A stretch of DNA of 64,000 nucleotides, taken from positions 992,001 through 1,056,000 of the forward strand of contig NZ_JAPELY010000002.1 of NCBI RefSeq assembly GCF_026343295.1. The letters are read 5' to 3'. Numbering within the stretch: position 1 is the stretch's first letter; each line of letters begins with the position of its first letter. The DNA comes from Streptomyces sp. NBC_00083. Its GTDB lineage: Bacteria > Actinomycetota > Actinomycetes > Streptomycetales > Streptomycetaceae. The position numbers were made by a program, and so were the translations under genes. The notes under the pieces were generated by a model. The model had not been told where the DNA came from. It searched no databases and saw only the letters and a program-made list of their open reading frames with translations. Shown one piece after another: positions 48,316 to 56,834 of the stretch.

Positions 48316-50318
48316 GGTGTGGGTGACCCTCCGATCGGCGGGGACGGTCGCAGGACCAGGATGTGCGCGGGCGCTCGGCCCGGTTCCAGGCGCACGTAGT
48401 TGGCCCTGCCCCAGTGGTAGGTCTCTCCGGTGAGCTCGTCGCGCACCGGGAAGGACTCGCCCCAGGCGAGGCCGAGTTCCGGCATGTCCAACGAGACCGT
48501 GGCCTCCTGGGTGTGGTGGGGGTCGAGGTTGGCGACCACCACAACGGTGTTCGAACCCGAGCGTTTGCTGTACGCGATCACCGCGTCGTTGTCGGTGTCG
48601 TGGAAGTGGACCGAGCGCAGCTGCCGCAGGGCCGGCTGGCGGCGCCTGACGCGGTTGAGCGCGGTGATCAGCGGTGCGATGGAGCGGCCCTCGCGTTCGG
48701 CCGACTCCCAGTCGCGGGGGCGCAGTTGGTACTTCTCGGAGTGCAGGTACTCCTCGCTTCCTGCCGTGACGGGGACGTTCTCGCAGAGTTCGTATCCGGC
48801 GTAGACCCCCCAGGAGGGGGAGAGCGTCGCGGCGAGCACCGCCCGCACCTCGAAGGCGGGACGGCCGCCGTCCTGGAGGTATCCGTGCAGGATGTCCGGG
48901 GTGTTCACGAAGAAGTTGGGCCGCATGTAGGGCGCGGTCTCGGTCGCCAGTTCGGTGACGTACTCGGTGAGCTCCCGCTTGCTGGTGCGCCAGGTGAAGT
49001 ACGTGTACGACTGCTGGAAGCCGATCTTGGCGAGGGTGCGCATCATCGCCGGCCGGGTGAACGCCTCGGCCAGGAAGATCACGTCCGGGTCGGCGCCGTT
49101 GATCTCGGCGATGACCTTCTCCCAGAAGACCACCGGCTTGGTGTGCGGATTGTCCACGCGGAAGATCCGTACGCCGTGCTCCATCCAGAACCGCAGCAGC
49201 CGCACCGTCTCCTCGATCAGGCCCGGCATGTCCTGGTCGAAGGCGATCGGGTAGATGTCCTGGTACTTCTTCGGCGGGTTCTCCGCGTACGCGATCGTGC
49301 CGTCCACCCGGTGGTGGAACCACTCGGGGTGCTTGTCGACCCAGGGGTGGTCGGGGGAGCACTGGAGCGCGAAGTCCAGGGCCACCTCCAGGCGCAGGTC
49401 GCGGGCGGTGCTCACGAAGTCGTCGAAGTCGTCCAGGGTGCCCAGATCGGGGTGGACGGCGTCGTGGCCGCCCTCGGCGGAGCCGATCGCCCAGGGCACG
49501 CCCACGTCCCGGAGTCCCGCCTCCAGGCTGTTGTCCGGGCCCTTGCGGTAGGTGGTGCCGATGGGGTGGATCGGGGGCAGATAGACGACGTCGAAGCCCA
49601 TGGCGGCGACCGCGGGCAGCCGCGCGGCGGCCGTGCGGAAGGTGCCGGAGACCGGCGGCCCCTCGCCGGTGACGACGGCGCCCTCGGAGCGCGGGAACAG
49701 CTCGTACCAGGAGCCGTACAGCGCCCGCCGGCGCTCCACGAGCAGCGGCATCGGCGCCGAGGCGGTGACCAGGTCGCGCAGCGGATACGCCGTCAGTGCC
49801 GCGTCCACGCCGGGCGCCAGAGCGGCGGCGAGCCGGTCGGCGGGGGAGCGGCCGGTGTCGCGCAGGGCATCGGCCGCCGCGAGGACCGTCTCGCGCCGCC
49901 CCTTGGCCTTGGGCACCCCGGCCGCGGCCCGCTCGTACAGCGCGGCGCCCTCCGCGAGGACCAGCTCGGTGTCGAGGCCGGCCGGGATCTTGATGCCGGC
50001 GTGGTGGCGCCAGGTGGTGAGCGGATCGGCCCACGCCTCGACGGTGTACGTCCACAGGCCTTCGGAGGTCGGGGTGACCTCGGCGCCCCACAGGTCGGTG
50101 CCGGGGGCGAGTTCTCGCATCGGGGTGAAGGGGCGCCGGCGCCCTCCGGGGTCACGCAGGACGACGTTGGCGGCCACGGCGTCATGGCCCTCGCGGAACA
50201 CGGTGGCGGTCACCTGGAAACTCTCCCCTGCCACCGCCTTCGCGGGCCTGGTGCCGCACTCGACGGCGGGGCGCACGTCGAGAACGGGGATGCGTCCGAT
50301 GGACGGGTTCGGGTTCAC
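48312..50318 (-). CDS. glgE: alpha-1,4-glucan:maltose-1-phosphate maltosyltransferase
   Basis: Protein of 668 aa, close to known Streptomyces GlgE (about 670). GH13 subfamily 3: immunoglobulin-like N-domain (about 15-120, VECGTRPAKAVAGESFQVTA), catalytic domain with VVYLPPIHPIG, nucleophile Asp in IFRVDNPHTKPV, acid Glu in IFLAEAFTRP, and a C-terminal beta domain. It extends alpha-1,4-glucans with maltosyl units from maltose 1-phosphate. The chosen GTG (NPNPSIGRIPV) has AGGTGA upstream; 31 in-frame codons before it do not look coding. First gene of the glucan operon, divergent from glgP. Confidence 0.95.
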   Translation of the reverse strand: MNPNPSIGRIPVLDVRPAVECGTRPAKAVAGESFQVTATVFREGHDAVAANVVLRDPGGRRRPFTPMRELAPGTDLWGAEVTPTSEGLWTYTVEAWADPLTTWRHHAGIKIPAGLDTELVLAEGAALYERAAAGVPKAKGRRETVLAAADALRDTGRSPADRLAAALAPGVDAALTAYPLRDLVTASAPMPLLVERRRALYGSWYELFPRSEGAVVTGEGPPVSGTFRTAAARLPAVAAMGFDVVYLPPIHPIGTTYRKGPDNSLEAGLRDVGVPWAIGSAEGGHDAVHPDLGTLDDFDDFVSTARDLRLEVALDFALQCSPDHPWVDKHPEWFHHRVDGTIAYAENPPKKYQDIYPIAFDQDMPGLIEETVRLLRFWMEHGVRIFRVDNPHTKPVVFWEKVIAEINGADPDVIFLAEAFTRPAMMRTLAKIGFQQSYTYFTWRTSKRELTEYVTELATETAPYMRPNFFVNTPDILHGYLQDGGRPAFEVRAVLAATLSPSWGVYAGYELCENVPVTAGSEEYLHSEKYQLRPRDWESAEREGRSIAPLITALNRVRRRQPALRQLRSVHFHDTDNDAVIAYSKRSGSNTVVVVANLDPHHTQEATVSLDMPELGLAWGESFPVRDELTGETYHWGRANYVRLEPGRAPAHILVLRPSPPIGGSPTP

Positions 50319-50778
50319 GGGTTCACCTGCGGATGATTGGTATGGTTTGCCGCGTTTGCGGGAGTCTGTCCTTTTTAGCTGCTCCCTTGGCGACTGACCG
50401 GCTGCGGGCATGGCCGCTCCTGTCCGCGTTCACTCGAATGGCGTGCGGGAAAGACTGCGGGAAGGCGTACCGAGTGAGCCTTCCACGGTGTACGGGTGGG
50501 CATTCCGGCAGTTAGCTAACTACCTGCGCGTAACGGTTTCGGACAAGGAAACCGCCCGGACCGTGGCCGAGAACGCCCCAAACTTTGCCTGCGCCAAGGT
50601 GAGGTGACGACGAATCAGGGAACGGCACGGCATGTCGGGCCCGGCCGGAATCAATCGCGCCGGACCGCGGGGCACAGTCGTGGCCCGGGGCGCACCGGCA
50701 CTACCTTCGGGAGTGAAGGAGGGGCGCACATCGCAGTGTGCCCGCCCCGCTACGTACGTCCCCTGCGAAGGTGGAAGC
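50319..50778. promoter_or_regulatory. 460-base divergent control region between glgE and glgP
   Basis: It holds two clear dyads: AGTTAGCTAACT (50510-50521, perfect 12-bp palindrome) and CGGTTTC-n7-GAAACCG (50534-50554). Both are unusually A+T-rich for this DNA. Frames extending glgP or glgE into this area lack domain similarity. No confident -35/-10 pair. The region should carry promoters for both synthesis (glgE) and breakdown (glgP) of alpha-glucan. Confidence 0.55.
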
Positions 50779-53412
50779 GTGAAGGCAATCCGTCGATTCA
50801 CCGTGCGCCCTGTCCTGCCCGACGCCCTTCGTCCGCTCAGCGATCTCGCGCGCAACCTGCGCTGGTCCTGGCACGCGGAGACCCGAGACCTCTTCCAGTC
50901 CCTGGACCCCGACGGCTGGCGGGCGGCGGGCGAGGACCCCGTCCGCCTGCTCGGCGCCGTCGGCGCCGCCCGGCTCGACACGCTCGCCCAGGACCGCCGC
51001 TTCCTGCGCCGGCTCACCGCGGCCGCCGACGACCTCGACGACTATCTGCACGGCCACCGCTGGTACCAGGAACAGAGCGGTGAACTCCCGTCCGCCATCG
51101 CCTACTTCTCGCCCGAGTTCGGTGTCACCGCCGCCCTGCCGCAGTACTCCGGCGGCCTCGGCATCCTCGCCGGCGACCATCTGAAATCCGCCAGCGACCT
51201 CGGCGTACCGCTGATCGGGGTCGGTCTCCTCTACCGGCACGGCTACTTCCGCCAGTCGCTCTCGCGCGACGGCTGGCAGCAGGAGCACTACCCCCTGCTC
51301 GACCCCAACGAGCTGCCCGTCTCGCTGCTGCGGGAGGCCGACGGCACCCCCGCCAAGGTGTCGCTCGCCCTGCCCGGCGGCCGCGCCCTGCACGCCGCGA
51401 TCTGGCTGGCCAGGGTCGGCCGGGTGCCGCTGCTCATGCTCGACTCCGACGTCGAGGACAACGGCCCCGGCGAACGCGACGTGACCGACCGCCTCTACGG
51501 CGGCGGCAGCGAGCACCGCCTCCTCCAAGAGATGCTGCTCGGCATCGGCGGAGTGCGAGCGGTGCGAACGTACTGCCGCCTGAGCGGGCACCCCGCGCCC
51601 GAGGTGTTCCACACCAACGAGGGGCACGCGGGGTTCCTGGGGCTCGAACGCATCCGTGAACTGGCCGGAGAGGGGCTGGAATTCGACGCCGCGCTCGAAT
51701 CGGTGCGGGCCGGAACCGTCTTCACCACCCACACCCCGGTACCCGCCGGCATCGACCGCTTCGACCGCGAGCTGGTCGCCCGCCACCTCGGCGACGACGG
51801 CGAGCTGCCCGGCGTCGACGTCGAGAAGATCCTCCAGCTCGGCATGGAGACCTACCCCGGCGGCGAGCCGAACCTCTTCAACATGGCCGTCATGGGGCTG
51901 CGGCTCGCCCAGCGCGCCAACGGCGTCTCCACCCTGCACGGCGCGGTCAGCCGGCAGATGTTCGCGGGGCTCTGGCCGGGCTTCGACCCGCAGGAGGTGC
52001 CGATCACCTCCGTCACCAACGGCGTGCACGCCCCCACCTGGGTGGCGCCCGAGGTCTTCCGGCTCGGCGCCCGCCAGATCGGCGCGGGCCGCGCCGAGGA
52101 CGCGCTCGCGGTCGGCGGCTCCGACCGCTGGGACGCGGTCGCCCACATCGCCGACGGCGAGATCTGGGAGCTGCGCAGGGAGCTGCGCGAACAGCTCGTC
52201 ACCGAGGTACGGGAGCGGCTGCGCGCCTCGTGGCGCCAGCGGGGCGCGGGCTCCGCCGAACTCGGCTGGATCGACGGGGTGTTGAGCCCCGACGTGCTCA
52301 CCATCGGCTTCGCCCGGCGCGTCCCCTCGTACAAGCGGCTCACGCTGATGCTGCGCGACCGCGAGCGCCTCATGGAGCTGCTGCTCCATCCCACGCGGCC
52401 GGTGCAGATCGTGGTGGCGGGCAAGGCGCACCCCGCCGACGACGGCGGCAAGCGGCTCGTGCAGGAGCTGGTGAAGTTCGCCGACGACCCCCGGGTGCGC
52501 CACCGCATCGTCTTCCTGCCGGACTACGGCATGAAGATGGCGCAGAAGCTGTACCCGGGATGCGATGTGTGGCTCAACAATCCGCTGCGCCCCCTGGAGG
52601 CGTGCGGGACGAGCGGGATGAAGGCGGCCCTCAACGGCTGCCTCAACCTGTCGGTCCTGGACGGCTGGTGGGACGAGTGGTTCGAGCCCGACTTCGGCTG
52701 GGCCATCCCGACCGCCGACGGCGCTGCCACCGACGAGGACCGGCGCGACGAGCTGGAGGCCAACGCCCTCTACGACCTCATCGAGGACCGGGTCGCCCCC
52801 CGCTTCTACGACCGGAGCCCCTCGGCGCTGCCCGACCGCTGGATCGAAATGGTCCGCCAGACCCTCACCACCCTGGGCCCCAAGGTGCTCGCGGGACGCA
52901 TGGTGCGGGAGTACGTGACCCGTCTGTACGCGCCCGCCGCTGCCGCCCACCGCTCCCTCGACCCGTCCACAGCAAGGGAGTTGGCGCAGTGGAAGGCGCG
53001 GGTGCGGGGCGCGTGGCCGCGGGTGGCGGTCGAGCACGTCGAGGCGGTGGCCCCCGACGCGGCGGTCCAGGGCGGCACCGCCGAACTGGGCTCCACGCTG
53101 GCGCTGCGGGTGCGGGTCGCCCTGGGCGAGCTGGGGCCCGACGACGTCGAGGTGCAGGCGGTGGCCGGGCGGGTCGACGCGGCCGACGCCATCGCGGACG
53201 CGGCCGTCTTCCCGCTGAAGCCGGCGGGCGGCGCCGACCTGGAGGGCCGCTGGGTCTACGAGGGCCCGCTCGCCCTCGACCGTACCGGCCCCTTCGGCTA
53301 CACGGTCCGGGTCCTGCCGGCCCACCGCGGCCTCGCGACCCACGCGGAGCTGGGCCTGGTCGCCGGTCCGACCGAGGCGACCGGCGAGGGCGCGGGCGTC
53401 CTGATGCGCTGA
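50779..53412 (+). CDS. glgP: alpha-glucan phosphorylase (glycogen/maltodextrin phosphorylase, GT35)
   Basis: Protein of 877 aa. N-terminal DUF3417-type domain (RRFTVRPVLPDALRPLSDL, NLRWSWH) as in actinobacterial phosphorylases, then the GT35 core: YFSPEFGV, LPQYSGGLGILAGDHLKSASDLG, FHTNEGHAGF, VTNGVHAPTW, and the pyridoxal-phosphate lysine in EACGTSGMKAALNG. It releases glucose 1-phosphate from alpha-1,4-glucan ends. The GTG start (VKAIRRFTV) follows AAGGTGG; 49 upstream codons in frame are not conserved-looking. Divergent from glgE, so synthesis and mobilisation share a control region. Confidence 0.94.
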   Translation: MKAIRRFTVRPVLPDALRPLSDLARNLRWSWHAETRDLFQSLDPDGWRAAGEDPVRLLGAVGAARLDTLAQDRRFLRRLTAAADDLDDYLHGHRWYQEQSGELPSAIAYFSPEFGVTAALPQYSGGLGILAGDHLKSASDLGVPLIGVGLLYRHGYFRQSLSRDGWQQEHYPLLDPNELPVSLLREADGTPAKVSLALPGGRALHAAIWLARVGRVPLLMLDSDVEDNGPGERDVTDRLYGGGSEHRLLQEMLLGIGGVRAVRTYCRLSGHPAPEVFHTNEGHAGFLGLERIRELAGEGLEFDAALESVRAGTVFTTHTPVPAGIDRFDRELVARHLGDDGELPGVDVEKILQLGMETYPGGEPNLFNMAVMGLRLAQRANGVSTLHGAVSRQMFAGLWPGFDPQEVPITSVTNGVHAPTWVAPEVFRLGARQIGAGRAEDALAVGGSDRWDAVAHIADGEIWELRRELREQLVTEVRERLRASWRQRGAGSAELGWIDGVLSPDVLTIGFARRVPSYKRLTLMLRDRERLMELLLHPTRPVQIVVAGKAHPADDGGKRLVQELVKFADDPRVRHRIVFLPDYGMKMAQKLYPGCDVWLNNPLRPLEACGTSGMKAALNGCLNLSVLDGWWDEWFEPDFGWAIPTADGAATDEDRRDELEANALYDLIEDRVAPRFYDRSPSALPDRWIEMVRQTLTTLGPKVLAGRMVREYVTRLYAPAAAAHRSLDPSTARELAQWKARVRGAWPRVAVEHVEAVAPDAAVQGGTAELGSTLALRVRVALGELGPDDVEVQAVAGRVDAADAIADAAVFPLKPAGGADLEGRWVYEGPLALDRTGPFGYTVRVLPAHRGLATHAELGLVAGPTEATGEGAGVLMR

Positions 53413-53442
53413 GCCCCGGCCGCGTACGGCCGTGACATGGGC

Positions 53443-53475
53443 GGTGCCCGGAACCCCCTGGGGGCTCCGGGCACC
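53443..53475. terminator. terminator between glgP and the metalloprotease gene
   Basis: GGTGCCCGGA (53443-53452) pairs with TCCGGGCACC (53466-53475), extended inward by CCCC/GGGG around a short loop. TTCACTCT follows on the plus strand. It lies 30 bases past the glgP stop and about 96 bases past the convergent protease stop. Confidence 0.75.
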
Positions 53476-53571
53476 TTCACTCTCCGGCCAGCCGCCTGGT
53501 CAGAAGGTGAGTTCCAAGAAGGTGAACTCGCCGTATCGCTACGGCAGTCCGGTTCTGCGTCGCGCCGAGGT

Positions 53572-55608
53572 TCAGAAGGAGAGCTTGAAGTCGGTGATGG
53601 TGCCGACGTCCTGCCGCGCCTTGTCCTGGACCTTCAGCTTCCACACGCCGTTGGCCGCGACGGCGGAGGCGTTCACGGTGTACGTCTTGTTGAGGTTCTT
53701 CGTCGAGTCCGAGGAAGAGCTCTGCAGACGGTACGAGGTGCCGTTCGGGGCCACCAGGTCGATCTGGAGGTCACCGATGTAGGTGTGCGTGATCTTCACG
53801 CCGACCTGGAGGGCGGCCGGCGCGTTGCCGGTGATCCCCGAGACGGTGACCGGCGAGGTCACCGCGGCACCCGGGTAGTCCGGGATGGCCACGCTGGCCG
53901 TGTTCTCGAAGACCTTGCCACCGGGGTCGGTGCCGCCGCCGTGCCGGGCGCCGACGTTGATGGCCGCCCACGCGTCGGTGATGTTGTTGACCTCGGCGCT
54001 GTTGGCGCCGTACAGCTCGGTCGCCGCGGCGATGGTGCCCGCGCGGGCCCCCGCGTAGTCCGTGCTGGAGTTGAACTTGGTGGTCAGCGCCTTGTACCAG
54101 ATGAGCTGGGCCTTGTCGCGGCCGACACCGGTGACCGGCAGGCCGTCGGAGGTCGGCGAGTTGTAGCTCACGCCGTTGATGACCTTGGCGCCGCTGCCCT
54201 CGGAGGCCAGGTAGAACCAGTGGTTCGCCGGGCCCGAGGAGTAGTGGACGTCCAGGTTGCCGACGCCGGAGTACCAGCTGTCCGCGGAGCCGCCGTCCTT
54301 GCTCGGCTTGTCCATGTAGCGCAGCGGGGTGCCGTCGCCGTTGATGTCGATCTTCTCGCCGATGAGGTAGTCACCCGGGTCCGAGGCGTTGTTCGCGTAG
54401 AACTCCACCGAGGTGCCCATGATGTCCGAGGTGGCCTCGTTGAGGCCGCCCGACTCGTCCGCGTAGTTGAGGCCCGCGGTCGCGGCGGTGACGCCGTGCG
54501 ACATCTCGTGGCCGGCCACGTCGAGCGCGGTCAGCGGGTCGTTGTTGCCCGCGCCGTCGCCGTACGTCATGCAGAAGCAGCTGTCGTCCCAGAACGCGTT
54601 GACGTACGCGTTGCCGTAGTGGACGCGGGAGTAGGCGCCGACGCCGTCGCCCCGGATGCCGCTGCGGCCGAAGACGTTCTTGTAGAAGTCCCAGGTCGCG
54701 CCCGCGCCGTACGCGGCGTCGGCGCCCGCGGTCGCGGCGTTGTTGTTGGTGCCGTCGCCCCAGGTGTCGGTGGTCTGGGTGAACAGAGAACCGGTGCCGG
54801 ACGAGCCGTGGTTCAGGTTGTAGGTCTTGTGGCCGCCGCGCGTGGCGTCGGTCAGCGTGTAGTTCGACCCGGTGTGCGTGGTGCTCAGCGTGACCTGCCC
54901 GCTGTAGCGGGTGTTGCCCACGCCGGTCTCGATGCCCTGCCACTGGTGCAGCTTGGCGCCCGTCTTGGCGTCCGTGATGACGTGCAGCTGGTTCGGGGTG
55001 CCGTCGTCCTGGAGACCGCCCACGACCGTCTCGTACGCGAGGGTCGGCGCGCCCTTGACCATCCAGATGACCTTGCGGGCGCTGTCGGCCTTGTCGGCCT
55101 TCGAGCCGGCGGCCTTGGCGGCCTTCAGGGCGGTGGTGGCCGCGGTGGCCGGAGCGGCGGCGGGGGCGGTGGTCGAAATGCCCTGCAGCTGCGCGCTGTT
55201 CGCCTTGAGGACGTCCTTGGTCTTGCCGGACGCGGTGTCGACCATCAGGTCGCCACCGAGGACGGGCAGGCCCTGGTAGGTCCGCTCGTAGCGGGTGTGG
55301 ACTGTGCCGTCCTGGTCCTTCGACACGTCGTGGACGACGAGCTTCTCCTGCGCGCTGAGGCCGAGCGCCTTGGCGGTGTCCGCCGTGGTCGCGTTGGCCT
55401 GGCGTATGAGCTCGGCGCGCTGGGAGGGGGTGAGACTGACGGGCAGGGCGCCCGGATTGCGTACCGCCTGGGCCTTGAGGGCCGCGGTGGCCGCGGAGTC
55501 GTCGGGGTGTGCGCTTGCGGTCCCGGCCTGGAAGCCGACACTCAGCATGGCGGCTGCGGCGATCAGGGCGCCGGTGGCGGTGGCACGACGACGATGCGTG
55601 GATCTCAC
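53572..55608 (-). CDS. secreted M4 (thermolysin-type) zinc metalloprotease with C-terminal P-domain
   Basis: Protein of 678 aa. Signal peptide (about 1-34), FTP/PepSY propeptide (about 40-220, YERTYQGLPVLGGDLMVD), M4 catalytic domain (about 225-555) with zinc site GHEMSHGVT, third ligand Glu in NEATSDIMGTSVEF, and the His of YSSGPANHWFY. The C-terminal 120 residues are a proprotein-convertase P-domain (IPDYPGAAVTSPVTVSG; VGVKITHTYIGDLQIDLVAP). Secreted as a zymogen with self-cleaving propeptide. GTG start behind GAAGGAG. Earlier in-frame Met codons upstream are not part of a signal peptide. Nutritional or developmental proteolysis is likely. Confidence 0.94.
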   Translation of the reverse strand: MRSTHRRRATATGALIAAAAMLSVGFQAGTASAHPDDSAATAALKAQAVRNPGALPVSLTPSQRAELIRQANATTADTAKALGLSAQEKLVVHDVSKDQDGTVHTRYERTYQGLPVLGGDLMVDTASGKTKDVLKANSAQLQGISTTAPAAAPATAATTALKAAKAAGSKADKADSARKVIWMVKGAPTLAYETVVGGLQDDGTPNQLHVITDAKTGAKLHQWQGIETGVGNTRYSGQVTLSTTHTGSNYTLTDATRGGHKTYNLNHGSSGTGSLFTQTTDTWGDGTNNNAATAGADAAYGAGATWDFYKNVFGRSGIRGDGVGAYSRVHYGNAYVNAFWDDSCFCMTYGDGAGNNDPLTALDVAGHEMSHGVTAATAGLNYADESGGLNEATSDIMGTSVEFYANNASDPGDYLIGEKIDINGDGTPLRYMDKPSKDGGSADSWYSGVGNLDVHYSSGPANHWFYLASEGSGAKVINGVSYNSPTSDGLPVTGVGRDKAQLIWYKALTTKFNSSTDYAGARAGTIAAATELYGANSAEVNNITDAWAAINVGARHGGGTDPGGKVFENTASVAIPDYPGAAVTSPVTVSGITGNAPAALQVGVKITHTYIGDLQIDLVAPNGTSYRLQSSSSDSTKNLNKTYTVNASAVAANGVWKLKVQDKARQDVGTITDFKLSF

Positions 55609-55811
55609 GCGAACTCCTTCTGCGAGGGGGATCCGGGCGACTGGGTGGGGTCGGCCGGGCAGAGCAAAGCGGAGCATGTGCGGCAACGAGATGTTGTGCG
55701 TGAAAACTGTGTGCGAGGAACGGGGGAAGAGTGCCAGCCGAGGAGAACCTGTGTCAGGAGCGCGTCAACAAGTTGGCCGAAAACCGTCCGTTGTCCGAAG
55801 GTCGTCGTTCG

Positions 55812-56720
55812 TTAAGCGGACGTTTCACGGATGCTCACCGCGATGCCGTCGAGGAGTCGGTCGAGGCCGAAACCGAAGAGCGAGTCCAAGTCCATCGCGA
55901 ACGGCTCGTGTTCGAAAAGGGTGGTCAGAACCGGGTAGTGGCCGCGCGACACGATGGCCGCAAACCGACCCCCGTGCCGCTCCATCCAGGCGTCGTTGGA
56001 GACCCCGGTGTCCTGGACGGCGTGCCCCTCCAGCTCCATCGCGAGGCCGAGCCCCTGGACGAACGCGATGAGCGTCAGATGCGCCAGCATGATCTGGTGC
56101 GCGGTGAGTGAGGTGCCGCGCAGGGCCCTGAGCACCGACTCCGTGTACGTCATCGCCTCGGGCATCGGCTCCGGCCGGTTGAAGGAGGCCATCGCCCGCG
56201 CCATCCACGGATGCGCGCGGTACGCGTCCCACAACCGCCGCGTCACATAGGTGAGTTGAGCGCGCCAGTCGCCCGCCGGGTGGCCCGGATCCGCCTCCGC
56301 GAACCCCACGTCCGTCATGAGCCGTACAAGCTCCCCCTTGCTCGGCACATGCCGGTACAGCGCCATCGTGGAGGTCCCGAGGTCCGCCGCGACCCGCCGC
56401 ATCGAAAGACCCGCGAGGCCCTCCGTGTCCGCGATCCGGACCGCCGCGGCCACCACGACGTCCCGGCTCAAAGGCGTCTCCTGGGCGCGCCCGCGGGCCG
56501 GCGCCGTCTCGGCGACCACCGTGCCGACCCCCGGCACCGCCCGCACCAGCCCCTCCCGCGCGAGCACGGCGAGCGCCTTGGTCGCGGTCGCCATCGCCAC
56601 CCCGGTGTCGCGCACGATGGCCCGCGTCGAGGGCACCCGGTCGCCCGGCGCGAGCTCACCCGAAGCGATGCGGCGCCGGATGCCGTCGGCGATGGAGAGG
56701 TAGGGCGCGGTCTCGGTCAC
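55812..56720 (-). CDS. GntR-TetR fusion transcriptional regulator
   Basis: Protein of 302 aa. Residues 1-70 are a GntR winged helix (YLSIADGIRRRIASGELAPG, RVPSTRAIVRDTGVAMATAT). Residues about 85-302 are a complete TetR-type unit with its own HTH (VAADLGTSTMALYRHVPSKG) and a TetR_C ligand domain. Two DNA-binding modules in one chain are typical of a Streptomyces group that controls neighbouring MFS pumps. GTG start without a clear binding site, suggesting a leaderless message. Divergent from an MFS gene with CTAGTGC/GCACTAG half-sites between. Confidence 0.88.
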   Translation of the reverse strand: MTETAPYLSIADGIRRRIASGELAPGDRVPSTRAIVRDTGVAMATATKALAVLAREGLVRAVPGVGTVVAETAPARGRAQETPLSRDVVVAAAVRIADTEGLAGLSMRRVAADLGTSTMALYRHVPSKGELVRLMTDVGFAEADPGHPAGDWRAQLTYVTRRLWDAYRAHPWMARAMASFNRPEPMPEAMTYTESVLRALRGTSLTAHQIMLAHLTLIAFVQGLGLAMELEGHAVQDTGVSNDAWMERHGGRFAAIVSRGHYPVLTTLFEHEPFAMDLDSLFGFGLDRLLDGIAVSIRETSA

Positions 56721-56733
56721 GGCGGGCAGTGTA

Positions 56734-56791
56734 CTAGTGCGCTCCGTGGTGTTCTTCCTTGCACGAAAGGGGACTTGAAGAGGTGCACTAG
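56734..56791. promoter_or_regulatory. CTAGTGC / GCACTAG inverted half-sites between regulator and MFS gene
   Basis: CTAGTGC (56734-56740) within GTACTAGTGC and GCACTAG (56785-56791) within GTGCACTAG are inverted and 44 bases apart, each near one of the divergent starts. They are the only A+T-rich palindromic elements in the 114-base gap. Binding by the GntR-TetR protein is inference. Confidence 0.45.
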
Positions 56792-56834
56792 CTCGACGGT
56801 GTCGCCGTACGCGTTGCTCTGCTTCCCTCCCTCC

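Noticed and set aside
46600..50091. Apparent 1163-residue TreS with a giant N-terminal extension
   Set aside because: The extra 592 codons overlap glgE in another frame; the ATG at 48315 with GGAGGG upstream gives the standard 571-aa TreS and a 4-base overlap with glgE.
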